Counted from the first letter of the stretch, positions 1 through 10,800 are shown. The stretch is DNA of 64,000 nt from Undaria pinnatifida (GCA_012845835.1 JABAKD010000013.1:15504732-15568731), one strand, 5' to 3'. Numbers and translations are program-made. Notes: generated by a model from the sequence alone, not told the origin.

Positions 1-429
1 CGTTCGCTGGCAAGTTTAGTCGTACACGCATCACTCTCAAGAGCCAACAAGAGGCAGGGCAGGGGCCCCCAACACAGAGACACGTGACAACCACGGCCAG
101 CTGTCGATCGCGTAATTGGCCGGTAGTCCGTGCTTCGGTGAGTGTATCGGAAGTCGTTCGTAGTACTACTGCTGTAGACCGTCGAAAGACCACGTGACAT
201 GTGACATCCCGTTCTGATGGCAGCCTCGCCAGTAGACCCCCCAAAATTTATTTTTCTTTTCTTTTTCTTGGCCCCATGCACCCATTTCCTTTCCTTTCTC
301 TTCTTTGTTCTTTGTTTCTTTTTTCCAATTGACTTGCGTCTGTTGTGCGTATGCGTAGTGATAGATACTACGTGTGATATATACGTGGTAGTCTTTCTTG
401 GGTGGCAAGCGGTATTGTCGGTTTTCCCA

Positions 430-672
430 GGCGCGAGTAATGAGACGTATGCACCGGTATGGACCTGGCACATCGTAGGGTGACTCCCGATCTCACTTTT
501 ATATGTTTCTGGTGGAGGCATGAATTGCGTCAGCTGTGATTTATGCGTGTACCACCTTGGGTTGTTTGTGTTTTTCCCTAGGGTATTCCTCTGCTCCAGA
601 TTGACTGGAACCAGTCCTGTGACCACGGACTGGATTGTGCGAGTTAATGTGAGAACAATCAACAACTGAAAT
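430..672 (+). mobile_element. Rep-A retroposon copy 1 (CAA-tailed)
   Basis: The segment recurs at 8245-8492 (plus), partially at 11401-11540 (plus) and 45150-45262 (plus), and in reverse at 40997-41232. Full and truncated copies share the same 3' end, which runs into CAA/AAC-type simple sequence after GTGAGAACAA, while the 5' ends differ. That pattern is typical of retroposons with a simple-sequence tail. No reading frame is shared. The marker is the CTGGAACCAGTCC...GTGACCACGGACT section. Confidence 0.6.
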
Positions 673-777
673 ATTGCCTGTTCCTTGACCTTTCAGCTGC
701 TTCCTGCAAATTTGTTTTTTCTGCCAACACGATTTTGAACCCTATGCAAAGATCCTGTTTTGTTTTAATCAATTGTC

Positions 778-1112
778 AGCCGGCCGCCCCGGTGGTCTAG
801 TGGTTTTACCCTCGAATACCTCCAACGTTTGGTTGTCCTTGAGTTCGACACCCACCACCACGATGAATATGACCTAATTTGCAAAAATGCAATCAAAAAA
901 AGAGATCAACTGCTGAGAGCGCCTGCTAGGTACAATTCGACGCGAGTCGACGAGGGAAGAAAATGCTCGATTCTCCTCGCGGAGAAAATGAAGGCACGTG
1001 CCGAAGTGGGGAGGGAGGAGGAGGGCCCGCTATGTGACCCCGGATCTGAGTTACTACTGGGAGGGAGCGCGAGAATGGTGCGGGGATGATAAATGGGATG
1101 AAGAAAAAAAAT
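778..1112 (+). mobile_element. SINE-2 copy 1 (tRNA-derived)
   Basis: The head carries RNA polymerase III style boxes at tRNA spacing: A-box TGGTCTAGTGG at 793-803 and B-box-like GAGTTCGACACCC at 841-853. A body of about 250 bp follows, containing CGGATCTGAGTTA and G-rich stretches, and ends in an A-rich run near 1110. Other copies lie at 3646-4010, 9037-9370 and, 5'-truncated, 26885-27066. The head and the shared 3' body support a tRNA-derived SINE. It encodes no protein. Confidence 0.7.
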
Positions 1113-1897
1113 GTTGCAAAGAAAGGTATATGATTATTTCTACCAGTAAATATTACGCCAGTCTCTGGGGAATACGCACAGCACCATCAGCAGTCGTCAT
1201 GGTAGAGACACTCCGGATATTATGTATTGAGGGGACGCGTCCGATTTCGACAACGTGAAAGCACCCACGAAGCAAAGATAGCAAACACACATATCCCGCC
1301 TTCTCAAGAAAAACAGAGAAGATTCTGAAGCGCTACGCCAACCTCCCGTACGAGCAAAGCCACCCCCGCACCTATCTTAGACAACGCCGACGCAACGAGA
1401 GATCGCCCTCCTCTTCGTTTTTCTCCTCGCCGGCAACCGCGCAGACCAATCAATGCGACAGCCTTCACGTAACAAACAAAACAATCTTCTTCCAAAACCT
1501 CGCCGGCTGACATGGCCCCATGTCGACGTTTAATGCAAACCGACTTTGCATCCTGTCGACTTCGAACCTCCATTGCCACGGGGACAGCAGTGCAGTCTCT
1601 TCATTAATGCCAAGGCCTCTTTCGATTCGCCTAGAGGCGACGCAGGTTCTCAATAATACTATTTTCGGTATTTTTGTTTGATAGACGCCAACTTTTACTT
1701 GACGGCGCATTCAACATAGTGTGTTTCGCCTATCCTTGCCTTTTTTGTTGTATAATATTACGTTTTTTTTCTGTCAAACCATGAATTTCATAATCCCATG
1801 TTCGTATTAAACTCTTGGCATTACTTTAAAGTTCAATGCATGCCAAATCGGACAGCTACACCTTAAGTTGTCGAAGTGCTGCCCTGCCCTACCCGAA

Positions 1898-1941
1898 GCA
1901 TGGGCGCCGGCGAATGCCGGCGCCCATGCGGAGCCCTTGTA
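1898..1941 (+). repeat. Hairpin plus conserved terminus GGAGCCCTTGTA (copy 1)
   Basis: A perfect 14-bp stem (GCATGGGCGCCGGC against its complement) with a 4-base GAAT loop is followed by GGAGCCCTTGTA. The same hairpin and terminus occur at 10152-10195. Diverged versions lie at 10834-10876 and 11358-11400. In all four the flanking DNA becomes unrelated directly after CTTGTA, so this is an element end. A subterminal hairpin near a fixed 3' end resembles Helitron ends, although the last bases are not the usual CTRR. Confidence 0.6.
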
Positions 1942-3325
1942 CAACTTGCTATTGTGTGGTCACAGATTGTGAGACAGAGTAAGCCAAACAATCGCAATTA
2001 ATCAAGGTATGAAGCATGTAAAATGCTAGCGTACCGGGTACGAGAACACAACAAAACAGACCAGAGACCATAACCGAAATAGAAAATAAACACAACGAAA
2101 GGAGTGGTCGCTTTTAAAAATCGCAGTACGAGAAGCAATATTTTGTCAGTCTTTTTGGTCGCCGCTCCAAAGATTCGTTCCGTATATGTTGGTCCACGAT
2201 CAACGATGCATCTTTCAGGACCGCATAAAAATATCCCACACGAATTACATGTATATTTATCCCCACAAACTGAACCTGGATGCACTTCTAAAGGTAGGTG
2301 TCATTATAAAGGTAGTAGTGCTTCGAACGCTTTGTTGTGTGGTTGCAAGAATTGCGCTGGCTACTGGCTGTTGATGTTGCTGGTCAATCCGTTCTGCACC
2401 TCGACGTGAATGCGGATGGATGCTGAGCGAGACAAGCGAGAACCGCGCAAAATTTTGTGTTCTGAACGATACTCTTCAGTTATTATTCGGATGTTGATGT
2501 TTGGAGAGGTTGATACAATAAAACTTGGTAAGATATTATTGCCAAGTTGGCGTCATATTTTGCCCCAAAACAAATACGGAGTAATATTTACTGTAAAAAA
2601 ATTGCCCATGGTACTGTGGTGGGTATCCTAGTAGTGCATTTACGTATTGAATTTCGGTAGGTACACGTACATACATGGATATAAACGTGGCAAGCGGGCG
2701 CAGGACTACAACGAGGAGGGGGCAGTAGTGATTACGATTACTGTCCCAGAAAAAGCCACACAGCAGCATTGCGAGCGGCTGCGTCCCCGGGGCCTCGAGG
2801 GTGGTATTATACAAGTTCGGACAAACCGATATGGTTTGTACTCTCGTGCAAGTAATATAGGTACGTAAGAGTAAGACCACACACAGCGATGCTCTATTAC
2901 ACACAACATGCTTTTCGTCTGTGAAATATTTTATGGCATGCATGGGGGGAGGGTATACCAAAACACAGGGAATACATTTTTGACACAAAGACAAGGGGAA
3001 AAATAACCGTTCCTCTTCTTGTTAAGCTGCGCCACGCGAAGGTGGTAGTATGTAGACATATTCACGGAAGAAACAGTGAGTGGCATAAATTCATCCCGGT
3101 ATCGCATCGTTTGGTGTTTTTCCCCGTCAAAAAGACTTTCTGGACAAATATAGGCGGTGTGTTTTGTTGTTGCTGTGGTCCCTGACTCCGTTGCTGTGGT
3201 CGTAAACGTTTGCCGGTCAAGTGCAAGCGGTCGTGTTGGTACGTAACGGACAAATAAGTTTGTGTTGCTTCATACTTGACGTGCCCTTTGCTGCTGATTG
3301 CTGATTGACCATCTCTTCTAGTGAG
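1942..3325. other. No gene recognised
   Basis: I see no confident gene here. A 52-bp segment at 2389-2440 is about 87 percent identical to 6077-6128 in the same orientation. A plus-strand frame at 2647-2868 has protein-like composition but no splice or homology support. Short runs such as TACATACATGG and TGGTACGTAA are low complexity. Confidence 0.4.
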
Positions 3326-3632
3326 TTTTTTTTTTTTCTCATCACACTTCTACTTTCCAGCTTCTAGTCATACAAGCCGTGATCACAGGTCTCGTCCCTT
3401 CCCCCTCCCCGGTTATTGCCTTCAATTTGTTTTGCGCATAGGGTTCAGCACCCACTGATCGTCGATTTTTCATCGAGTGTTGCTAACTCACACTCTCGCG
3501 CTTCCCGCAAGTCAATTAGTGTACAAGAAAAGTGCCACGAAAATTTATACGAGTACGCACTCGGGGGGATTCGAACTCACGAAGCTGACCTATACCAGGC
3601 TCGAGGATAACCTGATACGCCACCGGGGCAGT
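3326..3632 (-). mobile_element. SINE-1 copy 1 (tRNA-derived, reverse)
   Basis: Read on the minus strand this starts with a tRNA-like head, CTGCCCCGGTGGCGTATCAG, then GAGTTCGAATCCC, which match A- and B-box consensus. The body of about 250 bp contains GACTTGCGG, a GTTAGCAACACTCGATGAAAA-like stretch and a GTGATCACGGCTTG-like section, and ends in an A-run (the T-run at 3326-3338 on plus). Three other full copies lie at 4804-5102, 19070-19349 and 28461-28759. Confidence 0.72.
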
Positions 3633-3645
3633 GAGTGATATGGAG

Positions 3646-4010
3646 CCGGTCGCCCCGGCGGTCCAGTGGGGTTACAATATTAATACTACCGTTGGTCCTT
3701 GAGTTAAATAACCATCTCGTTGTGGGATTTGTTGGCTTTATTTATTTGCAGAAATAAATGAGAAAAAATGGATCAGCTAACTGCTGAAATCGCCTAGCAG
3801 CGTGGGTAGCTACAATTCGACACGAATCGACGACGACAGGGAAGAAAATGCTGAATTATTCTCGCTATGAAAGTTAGGGCATGTACCATAGTGGGGAGGG
3901 GGGAGGGGAGCCCGCTATATGATCCCGGATCTGAGTTATACTACTGGGAGGGCGAGAGTAGTGCAAGCATCACAATAAACGGGATGGGAAAAAGAAAAGA
4001 AATGAAGTGT
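3646..4010 (+). mobile_element. SINE-2 copy 2 (diverged)
   Basis: It begins with CCGGTCGCCCCGGCGGTCCA, directly downstream of SINE-1 copy 1. The A-box region is GCGGTCCAGTGG and the B-box is decayed. The body keeps the GAAGAAAATGCT, GGAGGGGGGAGGGG and CCCGGATCTGAGTTA sections seen in the other SINE-2 copies. It is more diverged than the copies at 778 and 9037, so it is probably an older insertion. Confidence 0.62.
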
Positions 4011-4092
4011 ATTACTGCTGCTATATTATTACGATACCCAAGCAAGTTGCACTGTATCACTCGATCTGGATCGACTGCTGTATGTTACGCAA

Positions 4093-4250
4093 TACTGTAG
4101 TTGTAAGGGGAGTCGCCGACCTATATCCTTAATGAGGACACACAACTCGTAATGCGCGCGATCGGAGTATCACACACAGCTTGCAAAGATGAGTTTCGAC
4201 GAAATCTTCGATCTCACAGCTGGAGTGTATTTTCATTTTTTATAATATTA
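4093..4250 (+). mobile_element. MSFD element copy 1
   Basis: This is a copy of the dispersed MSFD element: CTGTAGTTG...AGTCGCCGAC...TATATCCTTAATGAGGACA, then GATCGGAGTATCACACACAG, then an ATG at 4189. The frame from that ATG reads MSFDEIFDLTAGVYF and then breaks. The element ends in the AT-rich TATAATATT shared by the family. The 5' end here is shorter than in the copies at 12806 and 18766. Confidence 0.75.
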
Positions 4251-4524
4251 CGCAATTGGTCCATGTACAAATTCTCTAATCAAAGATCAGTATGAGATGA
4301 TAATCATTGAACTTGCTGAACTTCTTAGTGAGTGGTGGTTTCGTCTATCCACGAACCCTGGCCGAGCCGATTATTCGAAGATTGGGTTACACTGTGCGGG
4401 GTGGCATCGAGGCAGGGGGGCAAATGAAATGTCCGCGTACCGCGGGGTTGGGGTATACCAGGTACGAATAAAAAATCAGCAGTAGCGCGAGTTGCCCCAT
4501 TTTTTTCCCGTTGAAAGTACCTTG

Positions 4525-4800
4525 AAAGATTTCTGAACCGGGGTTGGACCCTGTTGTGTGGTGCTGGCGTTGTATACGAACCTCAGCGAGCTAAGGCTTC
4601 CTCACCGTGCGGTGTGTTGTCGACCCGGGAGAAGTCGGTTTTCGTCCCCGGTTTGTTGGAGTTGATGGGGAATGGAAGGATTTCTGGAACGGCGGTGGAG
4701 CCTCATCGGGTGCGTCGGAACGCCTCCCGCCCGTTTGCTGGTCTATCTCCTCCCCGGGTGTCCCTGGCTCTACGAGATGCACAGCCACTCAACGATAAGC
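4525..4800 (-). repeat. GC-rich ~174-bp satellite, reverse orientation
   Basis: The segment contains ACCGTGCGGTGTGTTGTCGA, CCCGGGAGAAGTC and CCCCGGTTTGTTGGAGTTG, which are the reverse complement of sections of the 174-bp unit tandemly arrayed at 14960-16190. About one and a half units are present. It is interrupted by SINE-1 copy 2. The open frames across it are by-products of GC-rich repeat sequence. Confidence 0.6.
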
Positions 4801-4803
4801 CAC

Positions 4804-5102
4804 GGGTCGCCCCGGTGGCGTATCAGGTTATCCTCGCGCCTGGTATAGGTCAGTTTTGCGAGTTAGAGCCCCTCCGAGTGCATACTCGCATATTTTCGTG
4901 GGGACTTTTTCTTGTGCACAAGGTGACTTGCGGAAAGCGCGGGAGCGTGAGTTAGCAACACTCGATGAAAAATCGACAAGCAGTGGGGTTGCTAAACCCT
5001 ATGCGCGATAAAAATTGAAAGCAAGAACCGGGGGGGAAAAGGGACGAGACCTGTGACCACGGCTTGTCCAGAACCTGGAAAGTAGAAGTTAGCAAAAAAA
5101 AG
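4804..5102 (+). mobile_element. SINE-1 copy 2 (tRNA-derived)
   Basis: The head GGGTCGCCCCGG is followed by A-box TGGCGTATCAGG at 4816-4827 and a decayed B-box (AGTTAGAGCC) at 4861-4870. The body matches the copies at 28461 and 19070. It ends with GGAAAGTAGAAG and an A-run near 5100. It has inserted inside the reverse-oriented satellite cluster, which continues after it. Confidence 0.75.
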
Positions 5103-5109
5103 CCAATGT

Positions 5110-5860
5110 GAAGAATAGAATATTATCGCACCATCGTGCGGGGCTGTGTCGACCCGAGGGAGAAATCGGCTATAGTCCCCGGTTTGTCAGGATGTCTGAA
5201 ACGGGCACAGGACTCTATATCCTCCCGTGGTGGCGTTGCTCTTATGTCCGAGCCCCAGCCAATCAGCGGTGAGCGAATATGGTTGGGGTTCCACGTCGTG
5301 CGGAGTGGTGTCGACACGGGAGGTCATCATTATTGTTCCCGCGTTTTTGGAGCTGTAGAGATTTGGTGGATTCATGAATCGGGGATGGGACCCTATCTTC
5401 CCCGCGTGCGACGAAAATGCCTCCCATTGATGGGCCTATATCCGCCTAGGACGGCGCTGTGGATCTCGAACGAATCAGCGATCAGCCAACGGGATTGGAG
5501 TTTTCTCACCGTGCAGGGTGGTATCGACCCGATAAAGCTCGGTTTGCTTCCCCGATTGATGGAAGTTTTAAAGATGTGGAACGACCTCTGGACCGGGGAT
5601 GGGACTCTAAATCCTCCCGAGGTGGAGCTGGCTCAACATACGAACCATGGCCAATCAGAAAATCGGCCGGTGGTGTTGGGATTTCCGCACCGCGCGGGGA
5701 GGTATCAACCCGGATGATACCCGGGTTCGTCCCCGGGTTGTCGGAGTTGTAGATGTGTGGATGGATTCCGATCCCGGCATGTGACCCTATCGTGCCCGGG
5801 TGACGCCTACTTTGTGTATGAACCCCGACCAATGAGCAATCAGACAAAACTGACATGTTT
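5110..5860 (-). repeat. Diverged satellite cluster, reverse orientation
   Basis: About four degenerate units of the 174-bp satellite in reverse orientation. Each contains a GTGCGG(G/A)GTGGT-TCGAC-like section, a CCCCGGTTTGT or similar section and a GGGATGGGACCCTA-like section. Units have drifted in length and sequence more than in the 15-kb array. The several open frames here come from this repeat and show no family signature. Confidence 0.6.
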
Positions 5861-6475
5861 CATTTTCGTCTATAAAAACTCGAGTCCGAAACACTTAAAT
5901 ATATATAAAATCATTCCTTGAATATCGAGTCATTCCTTGGTGTCGTGGACTTTGGTCAGGAGTTTTTTGTCTCGGCCTAAGTATGCAATTCGCGGAACTG
6001 GAATTCTCGGTCGAATATGGCTTGGTTCGAGCGCCCCCTTCGGGGGGCGGCTCCAACGCCCCTCGCCCTGCCGTGTCCGTTCCGCACATCGACGTGAACG
6101 CGGACGGGTGCCGAGCGAGACGAGCGAGTGTCGAGGAGGAATTTCGTAAAAAAAATGTTGAATCTTAATGGCTGCAACGCCTGAATGATTTACAAAATTG
6201 GCATCATTTCCAAACGGTACGTGATAATGTTTGAAATTTTGCGGTGGCATACTCTCGAGCGTTAGTTTCTTTGCTGTACTTTTTTACTAGTTCGTTTGGT
6301 TTCTTGCTCGGCATTTTATTGCTTTTGTTTCTGCTCGTTTTGCAAGCTGGAAATTCAATTTGTTAGTGTGGGTTCACCTAAAACGTGACACAACTTACCG
6401 ACGATATCCAACAACTTCGTGACACAAATTACCGACGGCAAGACGTTTCGTGACAAAATAACTCCCAAATCATGA
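5861..6475. other. No gene recognised
   Basis: The stretch holds a 52-bp segment at 6077-6128 related to 2389-2440. A short direct repeat near 6385-6460 contains CGTGACACAA(C/A)TTACCGAC. I see no supported gene. Confidence 0.4.
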
Positions 6476-6487
6476 TACTTTCACGTA

Positions 6488-7858
6488 ACAACAGAATTTC
6501 GAGACAAAACAAAGCAGTTAGAGTCGTCTCTTCGGCCTTTGGCCCTGGCTTCAGCACGGCCGCTGACACTCCAGCCAGCCTCTGCTGTAGGCATGAGCGA
6601 ATGCGGTTGATTCGCAGCGAACTATCCCGCTGTGCTCGCTTCTATGTGGCCATTGTCCATGCCATTTCATGTCACCTCCCTTCTGTTTTGAGCTCGTCGT
6701 CGTACGGTTGAGGTACGAGGAAACCCGTACGTACTCGGTGAGAACAGCAGTATGTACGACGAGCATGAACGCCAATTGACGACATTGGCAAGCACACAAC
6801 AGCAGGTGTAGCAGCAGTAGCCGAAGGGCGAAACGTCTAGCACATAATGCAGCAACAAGTAGCAACCAGAACTACAGCAGATAGCTCAAAGTGCAGTGCG
6901 AGTGCCGTTGGCAAGTTTAGTCGTACACGCATCACTCTGTCCAATATATAGCAGAATTTCGAGACAAAACAAAGCAGGTAGAGCCGTCTCTTCGGCCTTT
7001 GGCCCTGGCTTTAGCACGGCCGCTGACACTCCAGCCAGCCTCTGCTGTAGGCATGAACGAGTGCGGTTGATTCGCAGCGAACTATCCCGCTGTGCTCGCT
7101 TCTATGTGGCCATTGTCCATGCCATTTCATGTCACCTCCCTTCTGTTTTGAGCTCGTCGTCGTACGGTTGAGGTACGAGGAAACCCGTACGTACTCGGTG
7201 AGAACAGCAGTATGTACGACGAGCATGAACGCCAATTGACGACATTGGCAAACACACAACAGCAGGTGTAGCAGCAGTAGCCGAAGGGCGAAACGTCTAG
7301 CACATAATGCAGCAACAAGAAGCAACCAGAACTACAGCAGATAGCTCAAAGTGCAGTGCGAGTGCCGTTGGCAAGTTTAGTCGTACACGCATCACTCTGT
7401 CCAATATATAGCAGAATTTCGAGACAAAACAAAGCAGGTAGAGCCGTCTCTTCGGCCTTTGGCCCTGGCTTTAGCACGGCCGCTGACACTCCAGGCAGCC
7501 TCTGCTGTAGGCATGAACGAGTGCGGTTGATTCGCAGCGAACTATCCCGCTGTGCTCGCTTCTATGTGGCCATTGTCCATGCCATTTCATGTCACCTCCC
7601 TTCTGTTTTGAGCTCGTCGTCGTACGGTTGAGGTACGAGGAAACCCGCACGTACTCGGTGAGAACAGCAGTATGTACGACGAGCATGAACGCCAACTGAC
7701 GACATTGGCAAACACACAACAGCAGGTGTAGCAGCAGTAGCCGAAGGGCGAAACGCCTAGTACATAATGCAGCAACAAGTAGCAACCAGAACCACAGCAG
7801 ATAGCTCAAAGTGCAGTGCGAGTGCCGTTGGCAAGTTTAGTCGTACACGCATCACTCT
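6488..7858 (+). repeat. Tandem array, three copies of a 460-bp unit
   Basis: AGAATTTCGAGACAAAAC recurs at 6493, 6953 and 7413, giving an exact 460-bp period, and the copies are nearly identical. The last copy runs without a break into the duplicated block at 7822 via GCAAGTTTAGTCGTACACGC. The recurring frames of 63-112 codons in the array repeat with the unit and have no independent support. High identity suggests recent amplification or gene conversion. Confidence 0.9.
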
Positions 7859-8244
7859 CAAGAGCCAACGAGAGCCAGGGCAGGGGCCCCCAACACAGAA
7901 ACACGTGACAACCACGGCCAGCTGTCGATCGCGTAATTGGCCGGTAGTCCGTGCTTCGGTGGGTGTATCGGAAGTCGTTCGTAGTACTACTGCTGTAGAC
8001 CGTCGAAAGACCACGTGACATGTGACATCCCGTTCTGGTGGCAGCCTCGCCAGTAGACCCCCCAAAAATCATTTTTCTTTTCTTTTTCTTGGCCCCATGC
8101 ACCCATTTCCTTTCCTTTCTCTTCGTTGTTCTTTGTTTCTTTTTTCCAATTGACTTGCGTCTGTTGTGCGTATGCGTAGTGATAGATACTACGTGTGATA
8201 TATACGTGGTAGTCTTTTGGGTGGCAAGCGGTATAGTCGGTTTT

Positions 8245-8492
8245 CCCAGGCGCGAGTAATGAGACGTATGCACCGGTATGGACCTGGCACATCGTATACT
8301 GACTCCCGATTTCACTTTTATATGTTTCTGGTGGAGGCATGAATTGCGTCAGCTGTGATTTATGCGTGTACCACCTTGGGTTGTTTGTGTTTTTCCCTAG
8401 GGTATTCCTCTGCTCCAGAGTGACTGGAACCAGTCCTGTGACCACGGACTGGATTGTGCGAGTTAATGTGAGAACAACAACAACTGAAATAT
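8245..8492 (+). mobile_element. Rep-A retroposon copy 2
   Basis: This is the counterpart of 430-672 within the duplicated block. Its tail reads GTGAGAACAACAACAACTG, one CAA-type variant of the tail seen in copy 1. Confidence 0.6.
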
Positions 8493-8559
8493 TGCCTGTT
8501 TCTTGACCTTTCAGCTGCTTCCTGCAAATTTGGTTTTTCTGCCAACACGATTTTGAACC

Positions 8560-8998
8560 TTTTCGCGATTTTTTCTTTTTTTTTGTCTAGTAAGTTGATT
8601 TGCCGCTAATTTGCCGCCTGTGCATTAGTTGCGGAATGGTCCAGCTTTAGCTTTGCTTTGATTACCACCATTTGTTTTGTAGTTGGCGAAGCTTCATCGG
8701 CTGAGATCTGGGCTTGGCTCATCAGCTCCACACCTCCCAGCACCCCATCGCAGCGCTATAGCTCACAGCAACGAAGCGCCGTGCAGTGCCCTGCGGCTCA
8801 GCTCAGCAGCGCACCGCAGCGCAGCGCTAGCTCAGCAGAGCGAAGCGCTATGCTTTGCCGTGCTCTGCCGTCGCGATCGTTCGTTGTTCATGATATCTAA
8901 AACTCCGCGTAGGCTGATATTTAGGTATTTGGCGCTTTATTCTATATCGCGTCAACCATCGTAATATCATACAATATGGGGGAGGGGATGTAATCTCT
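8560..8998. repeat. Extra segment present in only one copy of the duplicated block
   Basis: After GATTTTGAACC the second copy carries about 440 bp that the first copy lacks, and the match resumes at CTATGCAAGGATCC. The segment has a section rich in CAGCGC, AGCTCAGCAG and GCCGTGC (about 8740-8880). A similar section occurs at 10917-11015. I see no clean inverted repeats or target duplication, so it could be an insertion here or a deletion in copy 1. Confidence 0.6.
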
Positions 8999-9036
8999 AT
9001 GCAAGGATCCTGTTTTGTTTTAATCAATTGTCAGCC

Positions 9037-9370
9037 GGCCGCCCCGGTGGTCTAATGGTTTTACCCTCGAATACCTCCAACGTTTGGTTGTCCTTGAGTT
9101 CGACACCCACCACGATGAAGTTTGATTTCATTTGCGAAAATGCAATCAAAAAAAGAGATCAACTGCTGAGAGCGCCTGCTAGGTACAATTCGACGCGAGT
9201 CGACGAGGGAAGAAAATGCTCGATTCTCCTCGCGGTAAAAATGAAGGCACGTGATGAAGTGGGGAGGGAGGAGGAGGGCCCGCTATGTGACCCCGGATCT
9301 GAGTTACGACTGGGAGGGAGCGCGATAATGGTGCGGGGATGATAAATGGGATGAAGAAATAAAAATGTCA
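9037..9370 (+). mobile_element. SINE-2 copy 3
   Basis: The A-box is TGGTCTAATGG at 9048-9058 and the B-box-like GAGTTCGACACCC is at 9095-9107. The body is nearly identical to copy 1 at 778, as expected for the duplicated block. Confidence 0.7.
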
Positions 9371-10151
9371 AAGAAAGGTATACCAGGTATGATTATTTCT
9401 ACCAGTAAATAATATGTCAGTCTCTGGGGAAATACGCACGGCACCATCAGCAGTCGTCATGGTAGAGACACTCCGGATATTATGTATTGAGGGGACGCGT
9501 CCGATTTCGACAACGTGAAAGCACCCACGAAGCAAAGATAGCAGACACACATATCCCGCCTTCTCGAGAAAGAACAGAGAAGAAGCGCTACGCCAACCTC
9601 CCGTACGAGCAAAGCCACCCCCGCACCTATCTTAGACAACGCCGACGCAACGAGAGATCGCCCTCCTCTTCTTCGTTTTTCTCCTCGCCCGCAACCACGC
9701 AGACCAATCAATGCGACAGCCTTCACGTAACAAACAAAGCAATCTTCTTCCAAAACCTCGCCGGCTGACATGGCCCCATGTCGACGTTTGATGCAAACCG
9801 ACTTTGCATCCTGTCGACTTCGAACCTCCATTGCCACGGGGACAGCAGTGCAGTCTCTTCATTAATGCCAAGTCCTCTTTTGTTTCGCCTAGAGGCGACG
9901 CAGGTTCTCAATAATACTATTTTCGGTATTTTTGTTTGATAGATGCCAACTTTTACCTGACGGCGCATTTAACAGTGTATTTGCCTATCCTTGCCTTCTT
10001 TGTTGCATAATATTACGTTTTTTTCTGTCAAATCATGACTTTCATAATCCCATGTTCGTATTAAACTCTTGGCATTACTTTAAAGTTCAATGCATGCCAA
10101 ATCGGACAGCTACACCTTAAGTTGTCGAAGTGCTGCCCTGCCCTTCCCGAA

Positions 10152-10195
10152 GCATGGGCGCCGGCGAACGCCGGCGCCCATGCGGAGCCCTTGTA
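10152..10195 (+). repeat. Hairpin plus conserved terminus GGAGCCCTTGTA (copy 2)
   Basis: The 14-bp stem is identical to copy 1 at 1898, with a GAAC loop (GAAT in copy 1), followed by GGAGCCCTTGTA. The DNA after 10195 differs from that after 1941. Confidence 0.6.
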
Positions 10196-10800
10196 GTTGT
10201 CAAAATAGTAAGCGCTGTAGTAGTGCACTGTATCTACAAGAAGTAAGTGAGTGATCTACACAGCTAGCAACAAGCAGCAGCATTGCAATTATAGCACTCG
10301 AGGAGTTGAATGACGAAGGCAGCCATACCACCGCGTTTCGCGCCTGGAGCAACGTCAGCACGTCTCTCCACGATCAAACAACATACAGATAGTCGATCTG
10401 GGAGGCTCGGATCAAGATGATACTATTATATCATGCATTGTATATTTTAGAAGCTGGCTCAGTGAGCGCCTCTCAGTGGCTACGAAGAGAACACGCAGCG
10501 GACATGATCAGTCACCTTACTGGCCCCGGATGCTTGATTGAGTTAAAACATCATAAGAAACACACTCGACACGTTTCGTCGCCAGACTAAAGGGTCAGTC
10601 GGCGTGTGCTCGAATTTATCCGATCGAAATCTGATGGATGAAGCTCGGAATCGGATTCACTTAAAAAACGGTAGCTATTCGTAATAGTACATTGTTATGA
10701 TTGTTAGTCTATATCGAACTCTTGGCATTACCTTACATACTGTACGCGCAGACTATGATTGTGTGTGGTGACTTTTTTACTCTACCGAGTAGTGGATCGA
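10196..10800. other. No gene recognised
   Basis: The sequence looks mostly single copy. Near 10705-10735 it resumes weak similarity (CGAACTCTTGGCATTACCTTA) to the last 140 bp of the duplicated block, leading into the diverged hairpin terminus. No supported gene is seen. Confidence 0.4.

Larger units (their letters stand above)
1..1941 (+). repeat. Upstream copy of a ~2 kb duplicated block, cut by the window edge
   Basis: This block matches 7822-10195 almost base for base with scattered substitutions and small indels. The match starts within the first bases of the window, at the same sequence that ends the 460-bp tandem array further down, so the upstream part of this copy probably lies outside the window. 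It contains a Rep-A retroposon, a SINE-2 copy and a hairpin terminus. Similarity to the second copy stops right after CTTGTA at 1941. Compared with the second copy it lacks about 440 bp that lie there at 8560-8998. No convincing gene is seen; the open frames here recur only because the DNA is duplicated. Confidence 0.85.
7822..10195 (+). repeat. Downstream copy of the ~2 kb duplicated block
   Basis: It matches 1-1941 throughout except for an extra ~440 bp at 8560-8998. Both copies carry the same SINE-2 and Rep-A insertions at matching positions, so the duplication happened after those insertions. The match ends at CTTGTA (10195), exactly the end point of copy 1. A small indel at 9380-9386 creates a TACCAGGTA motif absent from copy 1. 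Confidence 0.88.

Noticed and set aside
1898-1941. Rho-independent terminator
   Set aside because: The hairpin is not followed by a T-run and there is no bacterial gene context; it marks a repeat end instead.
6472-7809. Repeated frames of 63-112 codons
   Set aside because: They recur exactly with the 460-bp unit on both strands and have no start context, splice sites or domain.
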